Both the position numbers and the translations under genes were made by a program. From Lophius americanus (Eukaryota; Chordata; Actinopteri; Lophiiformes; Lophiidae), in NCBI GenBank assembly GCA_037951165.1, contig JBBDHG010000014.1, positions 6,650,001 through 6,714,000 of the forward strand: 64,000 nucleotides of DNA, read 5' to 3'. Numbering within the stretch: position 1 is the stretch's first letter; every line of letters begins with the position of its first letter. Positions 49,301 through 52,240 of this stretch are shown here, one piece after another. A model generated the notes under the pieces. It was given only the letters and a program-made list of their open reading frames with translations, made no database searches and had not been told where the DNA came from.

Positions 49301-51404
49301 TCCAGGTTCATACATCGAAATAGTCCTGGTTCACACAGTGAAAGAGTTCAAACTCATACAGTGAAAGAGTCCAGGTTCTCATAGTTAAACGGTCCAGGTT
49401 CATACAGTGAGACAGTCCAGGTCCACACAGTGAAACAGTCACAGGCTCACGCAGTGGAACAGTCCTGGCTCACACAGTGAAAAAGTTCATGTTTCCACAG
49501 TGAAACAGTCCAGGTTCATAGAGTGAAACAGTCCATGTTCAGACTGGATAACGGCCCACATTCATATAGTGAAACCGTTCAGGTTCATACAGATAAACAC
49601 TCCAGGTTCATACAGTGAAACACCCCAGGTTCCCAAAGTGAAAAAGTCCAGGTCCACACAGTGAAACAGTCCAAGTTCACATAGTTAAATGGTCCAGGGT
49701 AATACAGTGAAACAGTCCGGGTCCGCATAGTGAAACGGTGCAGGCTCATACAGTGAAACAGTCCATGTTAACATAGCTAAACGTTTCCAGGTTCATACAG
49801 TGAAACAGTCCAGGTCCACATGTAGAAAAAGTGCAGGTTCAAACAGTAAAATACTCCAGGTTAACACAATGAAACAGCCCAGGATCATACAGTGAAACAG
49901 TCCAGGCTCACACAGTGAAAAAGTCCAGGTTCGTACAGTGAAATAGTCCAGGCTCACACATTGAAAAAGTCCAGGTTCGTACAGTGAAATAGTCCAGGTT
50001 CGTACAGTGAAAAAGTCCAGGTTCGTACAGTGAAATAGTCCAGGCTCACACAGTGAAAAAGTCCAGGTTCGTACAGTGAAATAGTCCAGGTTCGTACAGT
50101 GAAAAAGTCCAGGTTCGTACAGTGAAATAGTCCAGGCTCACACAGTGAAAAAGTACAGGTTCGTACAGTGAAATAGTCCAGGCTCACACAGTGAAAAAGT
50201 CCAGGTTCGTACAGTGAAATAGTCCAGGTTCGTACAGTGAAACAGTCCAGGTCAAAATAGTGAACCAGTCCAGGTCAACATAGTGAAACAGTTCACATTC
50301 TCAATGGTTTGAATTTCAAATCAGATAAAATCATCTGCTGATGACGAACATAATGATCTCAGAGTCCATCTGTGGACAGTTCTGTGTAAACAGTAGAGTG
50401 TCTGTCTGTTGCGAAGCCGCTTGTCTGGAGCGTCAGATCTGTCCTTTAAACTGCAGTAAAAATCCTGAAGCATTGACTTCAGACTAGATTTTTGTTGGTC
50501 GATGGTTCATTCACTTCCTGCGCCTAAAGATAACAACAACGCTCCTGACCAGACCTTATTTAACAAAAACACTCATATATGGGCCCCAAAACATTTGATA
50601 TGTAAACAGTGTGTATTCTTAAATCCCCCATCCCCCAACTCCATACACGGGCTAATAATTATGACAAGAGCAAATTTTAACAAATCTCAATCAATATGTA
50701 GACTACTCCATACTATAACATGACATTAGCCTGTCCAGAAGGTTCAAAGCTATTTTATTGTCAATATGAGACCCCAAACATGCTGTGTCTTGAAAATCCA
50801 GTAAAGACCTAGGTCTTTACCTCTAGCAGGATCCAGTACCTGGATAACAAGGCCAGCTTCTTCGAGCGGTGGCTGTGGGTGTTGCTTTTCCCCTGGTCCT
50901 TGCGTCTCCTCTCCATCCTCCTAGTAGCTGCTGTGCTTGCTTTCCTCTTCTGGTAGGAGTATCTCTGAGGCATGGCTGTCAGTGCATGTGTATGGGTGTG
51001 CACTGGGAGCTCAGGAATCAACACACTGCTCCCAGTTGATCCGAAGCCTAATGGAGTGGGGCGCTCTGGAGGGTAATTAGAGTATTCAGTTAGGTCGGTC
51101 TTGCTGCATCCATCCGCTAAGTGTTCTGAGGAACTGCTGAGGCAATGATGCAGTCTGCTTGATATAAAAGAGCTTTTCTTTTCCCTGCTCTGAAAAAAAG
51201 GCAAAGTTTTCCTCAGTCCTCATGACTACAGCTTAATCAGACCACTGTCGGGGGAACATATGATTCTCATAACACAAACAAGTGTACACACAGATATAAA
51301 AGTCTGCAGAGCATGACTGCAGAAGATTGAGCATGGTCAAAAGAACATCTGGTGAGGAGGCTTACCCTCAGTTCAGTTCCTGTTTTTATGTGAACACAAT
51401 CCAT
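9221..51404 (-). CDS. il16: pro-interleukin-16, multi-PDZ protein (whole gene, about 28 coding exons)
   Basis: IL16 encodes an intracellular PDZ scaffold; in mammals caspase-3 frees the C-terminal PDZ part as a CD4-binding chemoattractant. The exons listed below join with consistent phase, except at the exon 19/20 junction and possibly exon 6, and total about 1,690 residues (human long form about 1,330). PDZ1 is at about residues 500-590 (GLGFSIVGGRDS, GDEILELNGESLHGLTH), PDZ2 at 640-735 (GVGLGIGL, GDEIIEIND), PDZ3 at 1470-1560 (EGAGLGFTVAGGSD, GDEVMSINGQTLRG) and PDZ4 at 1585-1680 (GVGFTLEGGKGSIHGDRP, TRFEAWNLIKAL). Between PDZ2 and PDZ3 is a long low-complexity region with KKGPPVAPKPTWFRQSL, which human IL16 shares almost exactly. 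No signal peptide is seen, as expected. The start (ATG at 51404-51402) is inferred from an in-frame stop upstream and good splice borders; other 5' exons are possible. Confidence 0.92.
10336..10464 (-). CDS. il16: il16 exon 27 (start of PDZ4, mature IL-16 region)
   Basis: EEQGAAVYVELQKGAGGVGF, then TLEGGKGSIHGDRPLVINRI and FTG. The ligand loop is GVGF instead of the mammalian GLGF. Acceptor 'ttccgttgcag', donor 'gtagac', phase 1. Intron 27 (9424-10335) shows nothing recognisable. Confidence 0.95.
10612..10834 (-). CDS. il16: il16 exon 26 (PDZ3 and linker)
   Basis: VHRVFPSGLAAQEGTIQKGD, EVMSINGQTLRGITHADNTA and ALRQARGPKLAVVVVGKK complete PDZ3. The linker AQGREGDSRCEEPHPP follows, then donor 'gtgagt' in phase 1. 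This linker is much shorter than the mammalian one that carries the caspase-3 site. Confidence 0.95.
11349..11450 (-). CDS. il16: il16 exon 25 (start of PDZ3)
   Basis: QLAHVHVVILHKEEGAGLGF then TVAGGSDLENKSPT, 34 codons, phase 0. ILHKEEGAGLGF is identical to human IL16. Donor 'gtaagc'. Intron 25 (10835-11348) is plain. Confidence 0.95.
12320..12790. repeat. degenerate TAGTAT/ACTAGT simple-sequence tract in il16 intron 24
   Basis: Variants of 'agtattagtat' and 'gagtactagt' recur for about 470 bases with no fixed unit, a decayed six-base-type repeat. No coding potential is seen. Confidence 0.6.
13159..13324 (-). CDS. il16: il16 exon 24
   Basis: VATLRDCTIERGQGGHHDDV and later SEEMQRMIQEVEALDEETLK. 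The latter corresponds to human [20 protein letters not shown]. Donor 'gtaata', phase 0. Intron 24 (11451-13158) holds a TAGTAT-type degenerate repeat at about 12320-12790. Confidence 0.92.
13561..13709 (-). CDS. il16: il16 exon 23
   Basis: ISQALLRSPPVHLCHGSAQP then NQQGHAVDFQDPYESEEHLD and SPDRGFSV. The start resembles human SSQVSSAVMKSLLCLPSS. Acceptor 'tttgttttccag', donor 'gtatga', phase 2. Intron 22 (13710-14878) has AGTTAGCAG-type degenerate repeats. Confidence 0.85.
13850..14045. repeat. degenerate AGTTAGCAG-type repeat in il16 intron 22
   Basis: Loose recurrence of 'gcagttagaagctagtacc', 'cagctagtaac' and 'gttaacagctac'. The same style of decayed repeat occurs at 41745-41945. Confidence 0.5.
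14879..15975 (-). CDS. il16: il16 exon 22 (large central exon)
   Basis: About 366 codons, disordered. It opens GDPSDVLCSKPKKRALRRQA. RRQARFD and DPWVRLSD match human RQARMDYSFDTTAEDPWVRISD, but the human short-isoform start Met is Phe here (15911-15913). KKGPPVAPKPTWFRQSLRKI and KQKISSFETF are the other conserved blocks. Acceptor chosen at 15975 ('tcggtacag') rather than the weaker one 12 bases on. Donor 'gtaacc', phase 0. Intron 21 (15976-16692) has a degenerate repeat of about 55 bp. Confidence 0.9.
16255..16520. repeat. degenerate tandem repeat, about 55-bp unit, il16 intron 21
   Basis: Five or so loose copies of 'tcattagggttgattcaact' followed by 'agttacttggattagg'. The copies are strongly diverged. 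Confidence 0.55.
16693..16780 (-). CDS. il16: il16 exon 21
   Basis: KGDERKEESEGTKNFTHPEL then AACTNRLKS. Acceptor 'cctgtttttgcag', donor 'gtaggg', phase 1. It is a short charged linker. Intron 20 (16781-17962) shows nothing recognisable. Confidence 0.82.
17963..18035 (-). CDS. il16: il16 exon 20 (5' border uncertain)
   Basis: TVYRADLTQQVMDDCMEPER then SQPQ, donor 'gtaaga', phase 0 into exon 21. At acceptor 'gtggggtcag' it must be entered in phase 2. A strong donor 'gtaagc' at 18089 sits only 54 bases upstream, after ATG AAA CCA TGT (18112 down), and would give the right phase. That could be a mini-intron after an alternative first exon. Upstream the frame stays open about 40 more bases, so another acceptor is possible. 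Confidence 0.6.
18036..19270. other. il16 intron 19 segment without recognised repeats
   Basis: Apart from the possible mini-exon at 18090-18112 and two degenerate 23-bp units at 19030-19076, nothing was recognised. A missed exon of phase 0 to 1 or 0 to 2 may lie here or in 22160-22632. Confidence 0.35.
19030..19076 (+). repeat. two units of the 23-bp minisatellite motif
   Basis: 'ttcatacagtgaaactgtcc' followed by 'ttcatacagtg' and a degenerate end. It has the same orientation as the large array at 45.4-50.3 kb. Confidence 0.6.
19275..19331. repeat. 11-bp hairpin followed by a run of 24 G
   Basis: ATTAGTTGGCT (19275-19285) and AGCCAACTAAT (19290-19300) are exact reverse complements around GATT. 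A G24 homopolymer covers 19308-19331 and the Rex1 element follows directly. Confidence 0.75.
19332..22155 (+). mobile_element. Rex1 non-LTR retrotransposon, 5'-truncated
   Basis: The body encodes the end of an endonuclease and a full reverse transcriptase. The 3' end is 'aatttccccattgtgggact' then AATAAAGG and an ATCT repeat (22130-22154). It lies in il16 intron 19, opposite to il16 transcription. The sequence near 20945 matches the published forward PCR primer for Rex1 reverse transcriptase except at one base, and the region near 21500 resembles the reverse primer (primers from memory). Just after the frame start a 27-bp segment (19507-19533) is duplicated in tandem. Confidence 0.9.
19492..21891 (+). 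CDS. Rex1 reverse transcriptase ORF (799 codons, lacks most of the endonuclease)
   Basis: The ORF is uninterrupted. Residues about 30-95 hold the end of an apurinic-type endonuclease (LLLISGDFNHAPP, RTLDLFYAN, GRSDHNLVRL). Reverse transcriptase motifs follow: KATGPDGISSRLLK, YRPVALTSHLMKTLER, FFDFSSAFNTIQP (motif A Asp), GAPQGTVLAPFLCTLY and FSDDSAIVG (catalytic Asp pair). YLGVHLNNKLDW and a C-terminal LPAAVRLHNQHC complete it. The first part of the endonuclease is missing, so the copy should not retrotranspose on its own. The lack of any stop over 2.4 kb suggests recent insertion. The ATG at 19492 is just the first in the open frame, not a known start. Confidence 0.88.
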   Translation: MASPFNSVTSRLQINSVTSRLQTQHPQALLLISGDFNHAPPSSTLPTFTQYVTCCTRENRTLDLFYANTKEAYTSSPLPPLGRSDHNLVRLQPVYKPIVHRQPAVTRTVRKWSQETEEALKDCFDTTVWEEFCDSHGEDIDNLTDCITDYINFCEENTVPTRTVRCFSNNKPWISPDIKVLLKEKKRTFRSGNKEELKVVQKELRRKIREGKNSYRKKMEDQLQQNNISGVWRSLKTISGFKGPNSQAAGDQQWADNLNQFFNRFDQSSALNPPARLPQQGPLSPSSVHCPYPTSSPTTKNSQPHPPALPNTVPPLLAITTPPSNPPNTQPPCTSLSLTTLQVRNQLRKIKVRKATGPDGISSRLLKTCADQLCGILKHVFNLSLKLGKVPLLWKTSCVVPVPKKPHPKDFNSYRPVALTSHLMKTLERLVLGHLRPVVSLSMDPLQFAYESKTGVDDAIIFLLHRALSHLEKPGSTVRITFFDFSSAFNTIQPTLLRDKLELTGVDEHLASWILDYLTNRPQYVRTRDCVSDVVVCSTGAPQGTVLAPFLCTLYTADFSYNTPTCHLQKFSDDSAIVGLITDGDDKEYRGLTQDFTHWCQWNHLQINAGKTKELVVDFRRQTPPHTPVNIQGMDVEIVTSYKYLGVHLNNKLDWTHNSTALYKRGQSRLYLLRRLRSFGVQGALLKTFFDSAVASAIFYGVVCWGSSISAADRRKLDKLIRKASSVLGCPLDSVQEVGDRRMMAKLSSLRDNVSHPMQETISALESSFSDRLLHPKCVKERFRRSFLPAAVRLHNQHC
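22160..22632. other. il16 intron 19, right part
   Basis: Includes an A-rich run at 22474-22508. No exon was recognised although one is missing by phase. Confidence 0.35.
22633..22785 (-). CDS. il16: il16 exon 19
   Basis: 51 codons, phase 0: STCRVRTASHRHCWPQDMPS, EEGYNGDSSGSSRGSPVEDE and GLEPSSHTSCQ. Acceptor 'gtttttgtgcag', donor 'gtacac'. The next recognised exon cannot be read from phase 0, so a further exon is probably missed in intron 19 (18036-22632), which also carries the Rex1 element. Confidence 0.78.
22880..23290. repeat. degenerate GGGACAGA/TTGTTGATG repeat in il16 intron 18
   Basis: Phrases such as 'gatgggacagacgatcactg', 'gacagagagttgttca' and 'gattggacagattactgttg' recur roughly every 30-40 bases with heavy divergence. 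Confidence 0.55.
23675..23812 (-). CDS. il16: il16 exon 18
   Basis: 46 codons, phase 0: SMTETWSDNRLSVPLYPDED and YNIPYNSPVANLSSQQTLDL, ending RGSK with donor 'gtaccc'. Acceptor 'tgttgtgtag'. It is disordered, acidic and Ser-rich with no known domain. Intron 18 (22786-23674) holds a degenerate repeat at 22880-23290. Confidence 0.8.
24120..24343 (-). CDS. il16: il16 exon 17
   Basis: LRRLESCPHSP opens it (human: VKRLESSWHG). IRRAQKTMTRSCSDNSNS corresponds to human RRAQKVMIRSSSDSS. It ends HSLDTPK in phase 0 with donor 'gtaacc'. A Tc1-like fragment starts about 40 bases upstream of its acceptor. Confidence 0.9.
24385..24670 (-). mobile_element. Tc1-like transposase fragment
   Basis: Minus-strand reading gives SGGGPLMMSGCFSSKGPGHL and QQMLDENLI, the segment before the second catalytic Asp in Tc1-type transposases (GGGSVMVWGCFSS, QILDENL). 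Later sequence is scrambled. It sits about 40 bases from il16 exon 17. Confidence 0.75.
25225..25360 (+). repeat. GGTA microsatellite
   Basis: GTAG/GTGG tetranucleotides with few interruptions over about 130 bases, in il16 intron 16. Confidence 0.85.
25710..25797 (-). CDS. il16: il16 exon 16
   Basis: VSEKQLNDAITQAVENSKLR then KDKSQWSIDG. This helix after PDZ2 matches the human VSEQQLKEAVAQAVEN segment. Donor 'gtgaga', phase 1. Intron 16 (24344-25709) has a Tc1-like fragment and a GGTA repeat. Confidence 0.92.
26415..26500 (-). mobile_element. Rex3/RTE-like LINE 3' end fragment
   Basis: 'cattttcttccgcttatctg' and following bases resemble the minus-strand 3' terminus of the Rex3 element at 61965. 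Only the end is present. Confidence 0.5.
26834..26966 (-). CDS. il16: il16 exon 15 (PDZ2)
   Basis: CGDEIIEINDTAVYSMALND then VYTVLSQCTPGPVNIIISRH and PDPK. The ISRHPDP end is shared with human. Donor 'gtatgc', phase 0. Intron 15 (25798-26833) contains a Rex3-like 3' end near 26415-26500. Confidence 0.92.
27176..27293 (-). CDS. il16: il16 exon 14 (PDZ2)
   Basis: AGVGLGIGLCCVPSGDGCPG then IYIHTLSPGSVAHMDTRLR. The binding loop is GLGI rather than GLGF, as in human PDZ2. Donor 'gtgaga', phase 2. Confidence 0.93.
27743..27989 (-). CDS. il16: il16 exon 13 (end PDZ1, start PDZ2)
   Basis: QIKKGLLTLVVRTSL closes PDZ1. A Ser-rich linker with LCRSRSLSSTA follows, then PRDRIMIDIILHK opens PDZ2. The layout matches human. 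Donor 'gtcagc', phase 1. Confidence 0.92.
28083..29600 (-). mobile_element. degenerate Tc1-like DNA transposon
   Basis: Starts 'acactggtcagtcataac' at its left end. The minus strand keeps pieces of a transposase: the region before 28440 corresponds to WPPNSPDLNPIE and the CQIPQHTFRGLVES-type C terminus, in broken frames. Matching blocks continue at 28741-28800 and 29040-29560. Many indels and stops leave no usable ORF. It fills most of il16 intron 12. A perfect 17-bp hairpin lies inside it. Confidence 0.8.
28992..29033. repeat. perfect 17-bp inverted repeat
   Basis: CTTGCGTCATGTGGCAG (28992-29008) pairs exactly with 29017-29033 across an 8-base loop. Each arm holds a TGACG-type half site. 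It interrupts the Tc1-like homology. Confidence 0.85.
29892..29965 (-). CDS. il16: il16 exon 12 (PDZ1)
   Basis: GDEILELNGESLHGLTHFEA then LHKFK, donor 'gtaaga'. It carries the PDZ alpha-B helix with the His (THFEA) that marks class I specificity. Intron 12 (27990-29891) is mostly a degenerate Tc1-like transposon. Confidence 0.94.
31055..31131 (+). mobile_element. Rex3/RTE-like LINE tail with GGAT repeat
   Basis: 'ccaccgcgaccccagcccat' then AGAGGAAGAAAATGG and a GGAT repeat. This is the typical terminus of fish Rex3-like LINEs. Confidence 0.6.
31253..31330. repeat. (AT)39 microsatellite
   Basis: A pure AT dinucleotide run of about 78 bases in il16 intron 11. Confidence 0.95.
31918..32032 (-). 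CDS. il16: il16 exon 11 (PDZ1 core)
   Basis: GLGFSIVGGRDSMYGPMGIY then VKTIFPGGAAVADGRLHEG. This is the carboxylate-binding loop and the alpha-A region of PDZ1, nearly identical to human. Donor 'gtaagg', phase 1. Intron 11 (29966-31917) holds an AT microsatellite and a Rex3-like tail. Confidence 0.94.
32132..33046 (+). repeat. long GGAT/ATGG satellite tract in il16 intron 10
   Basis: About 0.9 kb of GGATGGAT-type sequence with interspersed 'ttgaatgatg' and 'ttgaattaagg' variants. Larger blocks recur: 'ggatgtttgaacgatgactg' near 32224 is echoed near 32474. The unrelated open frames across it are by-products. Confidence 0.9.
33137..33247 (-). CDS. il16: il16 exon 10 (start of PDZ1)
   Basis: SVPRPSRSLSSAHLVHSCSN then IISNIVLMKGHGK. 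RSLSSAHLV and ISNIVLMKG match human IL16. Acceptor 'ctcctgtccag', donor 'gtttgt', 37 codons in phase 0. Intron 10 (32033-33136) holds the GGAT-type array. Confidence 0.92.
33559..33707 (-). CDS. il16: il16 exon 9
   Basis: GVHPYWIGDLDTIIMKNQVL and later YGNRKSLSQQLEHPHTATQ. The NRKSLSQQL block and the preceding NPY-like HPY match the human segment just before PDZ1. Donor 'gtattc', phase 0. Confidence 0.88.
35115..35410 (+). mobile_element. LINE 3' end fragment
   Basis: 'ctacgccgctccttttgcct' and 'ggaaccaa' resemble the end of a LINE ORF. The tail 'tcttggccagggcccacttc' to 'accctggttaaataaaggtt' is a common fish LINE terminus. The family is not certain. Confidence 0.55.
35610..35935. repeat. 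degenerate GTATACGCT-type tandem repeat in il16 intron 8
   Basis: Short units such as 'ctattgtatacccactattg', 'tatacgctctgaggtat' and 'gcgctgttcctcag' alternate for about 320 bases, a unit of roughly 14 bases with decay. Confidence 0.65.
36157..36247 (-). CDS. il16: il16 exon 8
   Basis: VNEESCWDVVKTEQRAQEQV then VSNRTRSGSA, donor 'gtgggt', phase 1. The acceptor is a tandem 'cccagag'; only the second AG keeps the frame, because the first puts TGA in the second codon. Intron 8 (33708-36156) carries a LINE tail and a TATACG-type degenerate repeat. Confidence 0.8.
36432..36563 (-). CDS. il16: il16 exon 7
   Basis: Acceptor 'gtcatttag' and donor 'gtaaac'. 44 codons in phase 0: ILSVYEDTLHSHKMSASPQH and TSDLLSSPRYTDEDLLANNN. 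Only this frame is open. Confidence 0.8.
36564..38430. other. il16 intron 6, left part
   Basis: AT-rich, no exon or known element recognised. Confidence 0.35.
38436..38590 (+). mobile_element. Tc1-like transposase C-terminal fragment
   Basis: Reads KAPPETYRTLGSAANVL and ITQHTFTGLVESMPQWV, matching the PQHTFRGLVESMPRWV-type end of the family at 28083-29600. Plus-strand copy, truncated by a TA-rich palindrome. Confidence 0.75.
38599..38630. repeat. perfect 32-bp palindrome
   Basis: AATATATCTATCTATA followed directly by its exact reverse complement. No spacer. Confidence 0.9.
39230..39440 (-). mobile_element. Tc1-like fragment
   Basis: 'agatgctctgatccagccat', 'tgtggcccttatcaaagact' and 'tgtccatttcttgcctccaa' match the 5' (N-terminal) part of the same transposon family on the minus strand. 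Confidence 0.65.
39491..39530 (-). repeat. interstitial telomeric repeat
   Basis: Six perfect CTAACC units plus CTAA, i.e. TTAGGG on the minus strand. It lies between two Tc1-like fragments in il16 intron 6. Confidence 0.95.
39590..39920 (-). mobile_element. Tc1-like fragment
   Basis: 'ggggagtttggaggccaagt', 'ctttctgcagtgagtcaggg' and 'agtattatcctgcaaaagaa' match the WPPNSPD and QQDNAP coding regions of the family on the minus strand. The order relative to the 39230-39440 piece is inverted compared with an intact element. Confidence 0.65.
40332..40490 (-). CDS. il16: il16 exon 6 (3' border uncertain)
   Basis: Acceptor 'tctcacacag' then GYQLSSPADMLTQIYFRGER and QLSFARLADNAAAFNSKLEL. The consensus-like donor 'gtagga' after 40367 would leave phase 1 and clash with exon 7, which is open only in phase 0. 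A weaker donor 'gtgtgc' after 40332 keeps phase 0. Alternatively a small exon is missed. Intron 6 (36564-40331) holds Tc1-like fragments, a 32-bp palindrome and a telomeric tract. Confidence 0.55.
40888..41206 (-). mobile_element. tRNA-derived SINE
   Basis: On the minus strand the 5' end has a tRNA-like A box (TGGCTCAGTTAGTAGAGCG, 41197-41179) and B box (GGTTCAATCCC, 41153-41143). A fish-typical body follows ('gtgtccttgagcaagataat') ending at 'gcgctacataagtacagtcc'. It lies in il16 intron 5, same strand as il16. Confidence 0.75.
41281..41392 (-). CDS. il16: il16 exon 5
   Basis: Acceptor 'ttctcctcag' and donor 'gtgagg'. It reads GFLNTDKLAPFNGQFLNAGS and WTVGERTRSIHIKAHDE, ending in phase 0. 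I know no domain for it. Intron 5 (40491-41280) contains a tRNA-derived SINE that ends only about 75 bases from this exon. Confidence 0.75.
41745..41950. repeat. degenerate AGCTAGT-type repeat in il16 intron 4
   Basis: 'gttaacagctagtggc', 'agcagataccagctagtcg' and 'tcagttaacagctagtggc' recur loosely over about 200 bases. Confidence 0.6.
42458..42597 (-). CDS. il16: il16 exon 4
   Basis: GAG AGC AGT opens ESSIWRMCVATAPTEEEHGP and the exon ends GWNGGNRR in phase 2 with donor 'gtaata'. Both borders fit the neighbours in phase. It is not clearly conserved in human. Intron 4 (41393-42457) holds a degenerate AGCTAGT-type repeat. Confidence 0.75.
42598..44049. other. il16 intron 3, nothing recognised
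   Basis: AT-rich with no recognisable repeat or exon. Confidence 0.4.
44050..44311 (-). CDS. il16: il16 exon 3
   Basis: Acceptor 'atgtccag' and donor 'gtacga'. It reads RSLILCHSKTNDDHLEERHA and ends KRSLRRSFSIK in phase 0. The start matches the conserved human IL16 N-terminal segment. Intron 3 (42598-44049) shows nothing recognisable. Confidence 0.85.
44510..44780 (+). mobile_element. possible transposase N-terminal fragment
   Basis: A plus-strand reading gives ARVVHSHRRVTAAQIAERVN, like the helix-turn-helix start of a Tc1-type transposase. The rest is broken. Confidence 0.45.
45366..50292 (+). repeat. 4.9-kb minisatellite, 23-bp unit, il16 intron 2
   Basis: About 214 units of consensus 'caggttcacacagtgaaac' plus AGTC. 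Common variants are cacaca/cataca at the centre, gtgaaac/gttaaac and cagtcc/cggtcc. Unit edges are kept to the base for long runs, with no unique spacers. Larger blocks are duplicated, for example 46917-47044 and 48236-48363. The right end (49910-50250) is a more homogeneous 46-bp dimer. Because 23 is not a multiple of three, open frames cycle every 69 bases and are not genes. Confidence 0.95.
50840..51189 (-). CDS. il16: il16 exon 2
   Basis: A polypyrimidine tract and 'cag' precede SREKKSSFISS. The exon is basic and Ser-rich, with RRMERRRKDQGKSNTHSHRS near its end, and stops in phase 2 at LALLSR. Exon 3 continues it as LALLSRSLILCHSKTNDD, which resembles the human N-terminal ISRSLMLCNAKTSDD. 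Intron 2 (44312-50839) carries the 4.9-kb minisatellite. Confidence 0.8.
51366..51404 (-). CDS. il16: il16 exon 1 (probable first coding exon)
   Basis: Reads MDCVHIKTGTELR and then donor 'gtaagc'. An in-frame TGA lies a few codons upstream. Phase 0 fits exon 2 exactly. It has no counterpart I know in the human N terminus, so the start is uncertain. Intron 1 (51190-51365) is short and plain. Confidence 0.5.
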
Positions 51405-51750
51405 AGTTCTTGAAAGGAGATAATGGTGTCAGCTGAGTTGTACTGGACATTAATGGGCTGGAGTGCATGATGGTCTCTACAAATCCATGCTTCACATTCC
51501 AGAGAGCACTGGAGAATGAGCTTTGAAATACATAATCATGTAGATGGTGTCTAATATTCACCACGACACTTAGTAAATAATGTGTAGATGCTCTTTAACT
51601 GAAACCCAGAATGTGTTTGGTGTGAAATCATCATCTACCTTCGCGTCCAGCCTCTCACAACCAGGCTATTATTCAATGACAGTAGACTATACTGTAGGAC
51701 CCCAGGCCCCTATAGCCCTGTAGGGTCCATACGCTTAAAGATTCAAGGGG
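51405..51750. other. region upstream of il16 exon 1
   Basis: Would hold the il16 5' UTR and promoter if exon 1 is correct. No TATA box or CpG-rich block was recognised. Confidence 0.3.
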
Positions 51751-51759
51751 TTTGTGGTT

Positions 51760-52107
51760 CACCCTCCACTCAGGCAGGCTCAGGGTCATAGGGGCGATGA
51801 CCGAACGCGTTAAGAACAGAATCTTCCCCAGGTCTGTGGACAGACAGATGAACTCTTCTGCATTTGTTAACCCCCCCACTGCTGCTTCCATTACAGTTCA
51901 TTAACTCTGCTTTCTGCAACATTGGTCAATTGAACTTTTAAGGGGAATGCATGTGATATAGATGCACTTTCATATTACATTTAATATTTAATAATGTTTT
52001 ATTTTACTTATATAAGTTTTATGGATTGTTGCCAGAATCCATAAACCATAAACAGAATTTTCTTTGTGTGCTAATATTCAATGACAATAAAGAATCTATC
52101 TATCTAA
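51760..52107 (+). mobile_element. LINE 3' end fragment
   Basis: RLRVIGAMTERVKNRIFPRS-type reading (broken) near 51775-51835, then an AT-rich UTR and the tail 'caatgacaataaagaatcta' with a TCTA repeat. The family is undetermined. Confidence 0.6.
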
Positions 52108-52240
52108 AAAGTTAGGGTCCCATAGGTTTGGGGTCTTGAAGGTTTCGTGTCATATTGGGTTATGATCCTATTGGGTTCAGGTCCTATTTGTTTAGGGCCC
52201 TAAAGTTTTGGGTTCAAATAGGGTTAGACATCTAATACAC
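52108..52240. repeat. degenerate tandem repeat, about 20-25-bp unit
   Basis: 'agggtcccataggtttgggg', 'gttatgatcctattgggttc' and 'tttagggccctaaagttttg' recur five to six times, next to the LINE tail. Confidence 0.6.

Noticed and set aside
49954..50187. 77-codon open frame with a repeating Leu-Phe-His-Cys pattern
   Set aside because: It is the translation of three 23-bp units per cycle; no start context or homology.
45366..50292. CRISPR-like array of short repeats
   Set aside because: Units are directly adjacent with no unique spacers, no cas genes are present and the DNA is vertebrate. It is a minisatellite.
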